A stretch of DNA of 5,974 nucleotides from assembly GCA_007135995.1 (NCBI GenBank), contig SLHU01000364.1:1-5974 (forward strand). The letters are read 5' to 3'. A model generated the notes under the pieces. The model did no database searches. It was not told the origin of the DNA and saw only the letters and a program-made list of their open reading frames with translations. The stretch comes from Clostridiales bacterium (GTDB lineage Bacteria; Bacillota; Clostridia; Saccharofermentanales; UBA5734). Position numbers and translations under genes: made by a program. The first letter of the stretch is position 1. Each line of letters opens with the position of its first letter. This document shows, piece by piece, positions 5,710 to 5,974 of the stretch.

Positions 5710-5743
5710 AAAAAAACCGGGCATCCGTTTAGATTCCCGGTTT
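5710..5743 (-). terminator. Intrinsic terminator for a minus-strand transcript entering from the right
   Basis: On the minus strand AAACCGGG (5743-5736) pairs with CCCGGTTT (5721-5714) in an 8-bp stem. The 14-nt loop can extend by three AUC/GAU pairs after an A-G mismatch. The 3' arm runs into seven consecutive T (5716-5710), a good U-tract. On the plus strand the hairpin is followed only by TTTGTCTT, so it may work weakly in both directions. It would insulate the permease/ATPase fusion gene from upstream transcription. Confidence 0.75.
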
Positions 5744-5974
5744 GTCTTAAATGAAGACGCTGTACAGTCAGGCAGCTGCAAGACAAGATGAGAGGCAGGC
5801 TAAACGGTTAAAATGGACAGACTTATCCTGTTTGCGGCCTGAATTTGCGCAAATGACCGGCAAAAGGGCGTACGTATCCCAAAGGGCTGCCACTTTATAT
5901 GTGAAACCGAAAACATGCTCAATCATGTCAAATATACTGACGATTAGTGCTTTATGCCTGTTCAAACCTCTCAC
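5744..5974. other. Unassigned 231-base stretch at the right edge
   Basis: No gene can be supported firmly here. Competing possibilities are as follows. A minus-strand frame is open from the edge to a TGA at 5768-5770, 25 nt before the terminator; its residues (VICANSGRKQDKSVHFN, several cysteines) resemble no family I know. Another minus-strand frame ends ERFEQA at a TAA at 5952-5954 and could be the true tail of a gene to the right, leaving a ~200-nt 3' UTR before the terminator. A plus-strand frame is open from an ATG at 5751 to the edge, but has no ribosome binding site. A short stop-bounded plus-strand frame, 5843-5947, reads QKGVRIPKGCHFICETENML and looks somewhat protein-like, so it may be a gene remnant. 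A perfect 12-bp palindrome ATTTGCGCAAAT lies at 5843-5854. Confidence 0.3.

Overview
The window looks like chromosomal DNA of a low-to-mid GC Bacillota (Firmicutes) bacterium, probably clostridial. This rests on strong purine-rich ribosome binding sites (AGGAGG, GAGGTG, GAGGGG, AGGAG), a GTG start, an AT-rich divergent promoter region, and proteins whose closest remembered relatives are Bacillota families. I see no phage genes, rRNA, tRNA, CRISPR array or intact insertion sequence. The assignment is an inference; no marker gene is present.

Left part (1-1790). Two minus-strand genes lie here: a VOC/PhnB-like protein running off the left edge, and an unrecognised membrane-anchored protein of 333 residues with an N-terminal membrane helix and a coiled coil. 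The 333-residue gene is preceded by a 77-nt element that folds as one long nested hairpin (8-bp perfect closing stem) ending next to its ribosome binding site. A 29-codon reading frame lies inside this element and overlaps the start of the gene. The divergent region up to the next gene holds two back-to-back promoter candidates with a 12-bp direct repeat between them.

Middle part (1796-4734). Three plus-strand genes follow: a small P-loop nucleotide kinase-like protein (184 residues), a uroporphyrinogen-decarboxylase-fold protein of unknown substrate (369 residues), and a 2-keto-3-deoxy-sugar-acid aldolase of the YagE/YjhH type (296 residues). The last two may belong to a sugar-acid utilisation locus. 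They are separated by 186 nt that hold a hairpin with a T-tract and a weak promoter candidate, so they may be separate transcripts. The kinase has its own promoter and looks unrelated.

Right part (4746-5974). A minus-strand gene converges on the aldolase with only 11 nt between the stops. It is an in-frame join of the first ~72 residues of an ABC-2 type permease to the last ~229 residues of an ABC ATPase that has lost its Walker A region, so it is probably a decayed exporter. Upstream of it is a clear intrinsic terminator for a minus-strand transcript entering from the right. The last ~230 bases contain no gene I can support firmly.

The most interesting items are the structured leader at 1498-1574 and the permease/ATPase junction near 5435. 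No clearly new multi-gene system is visible.
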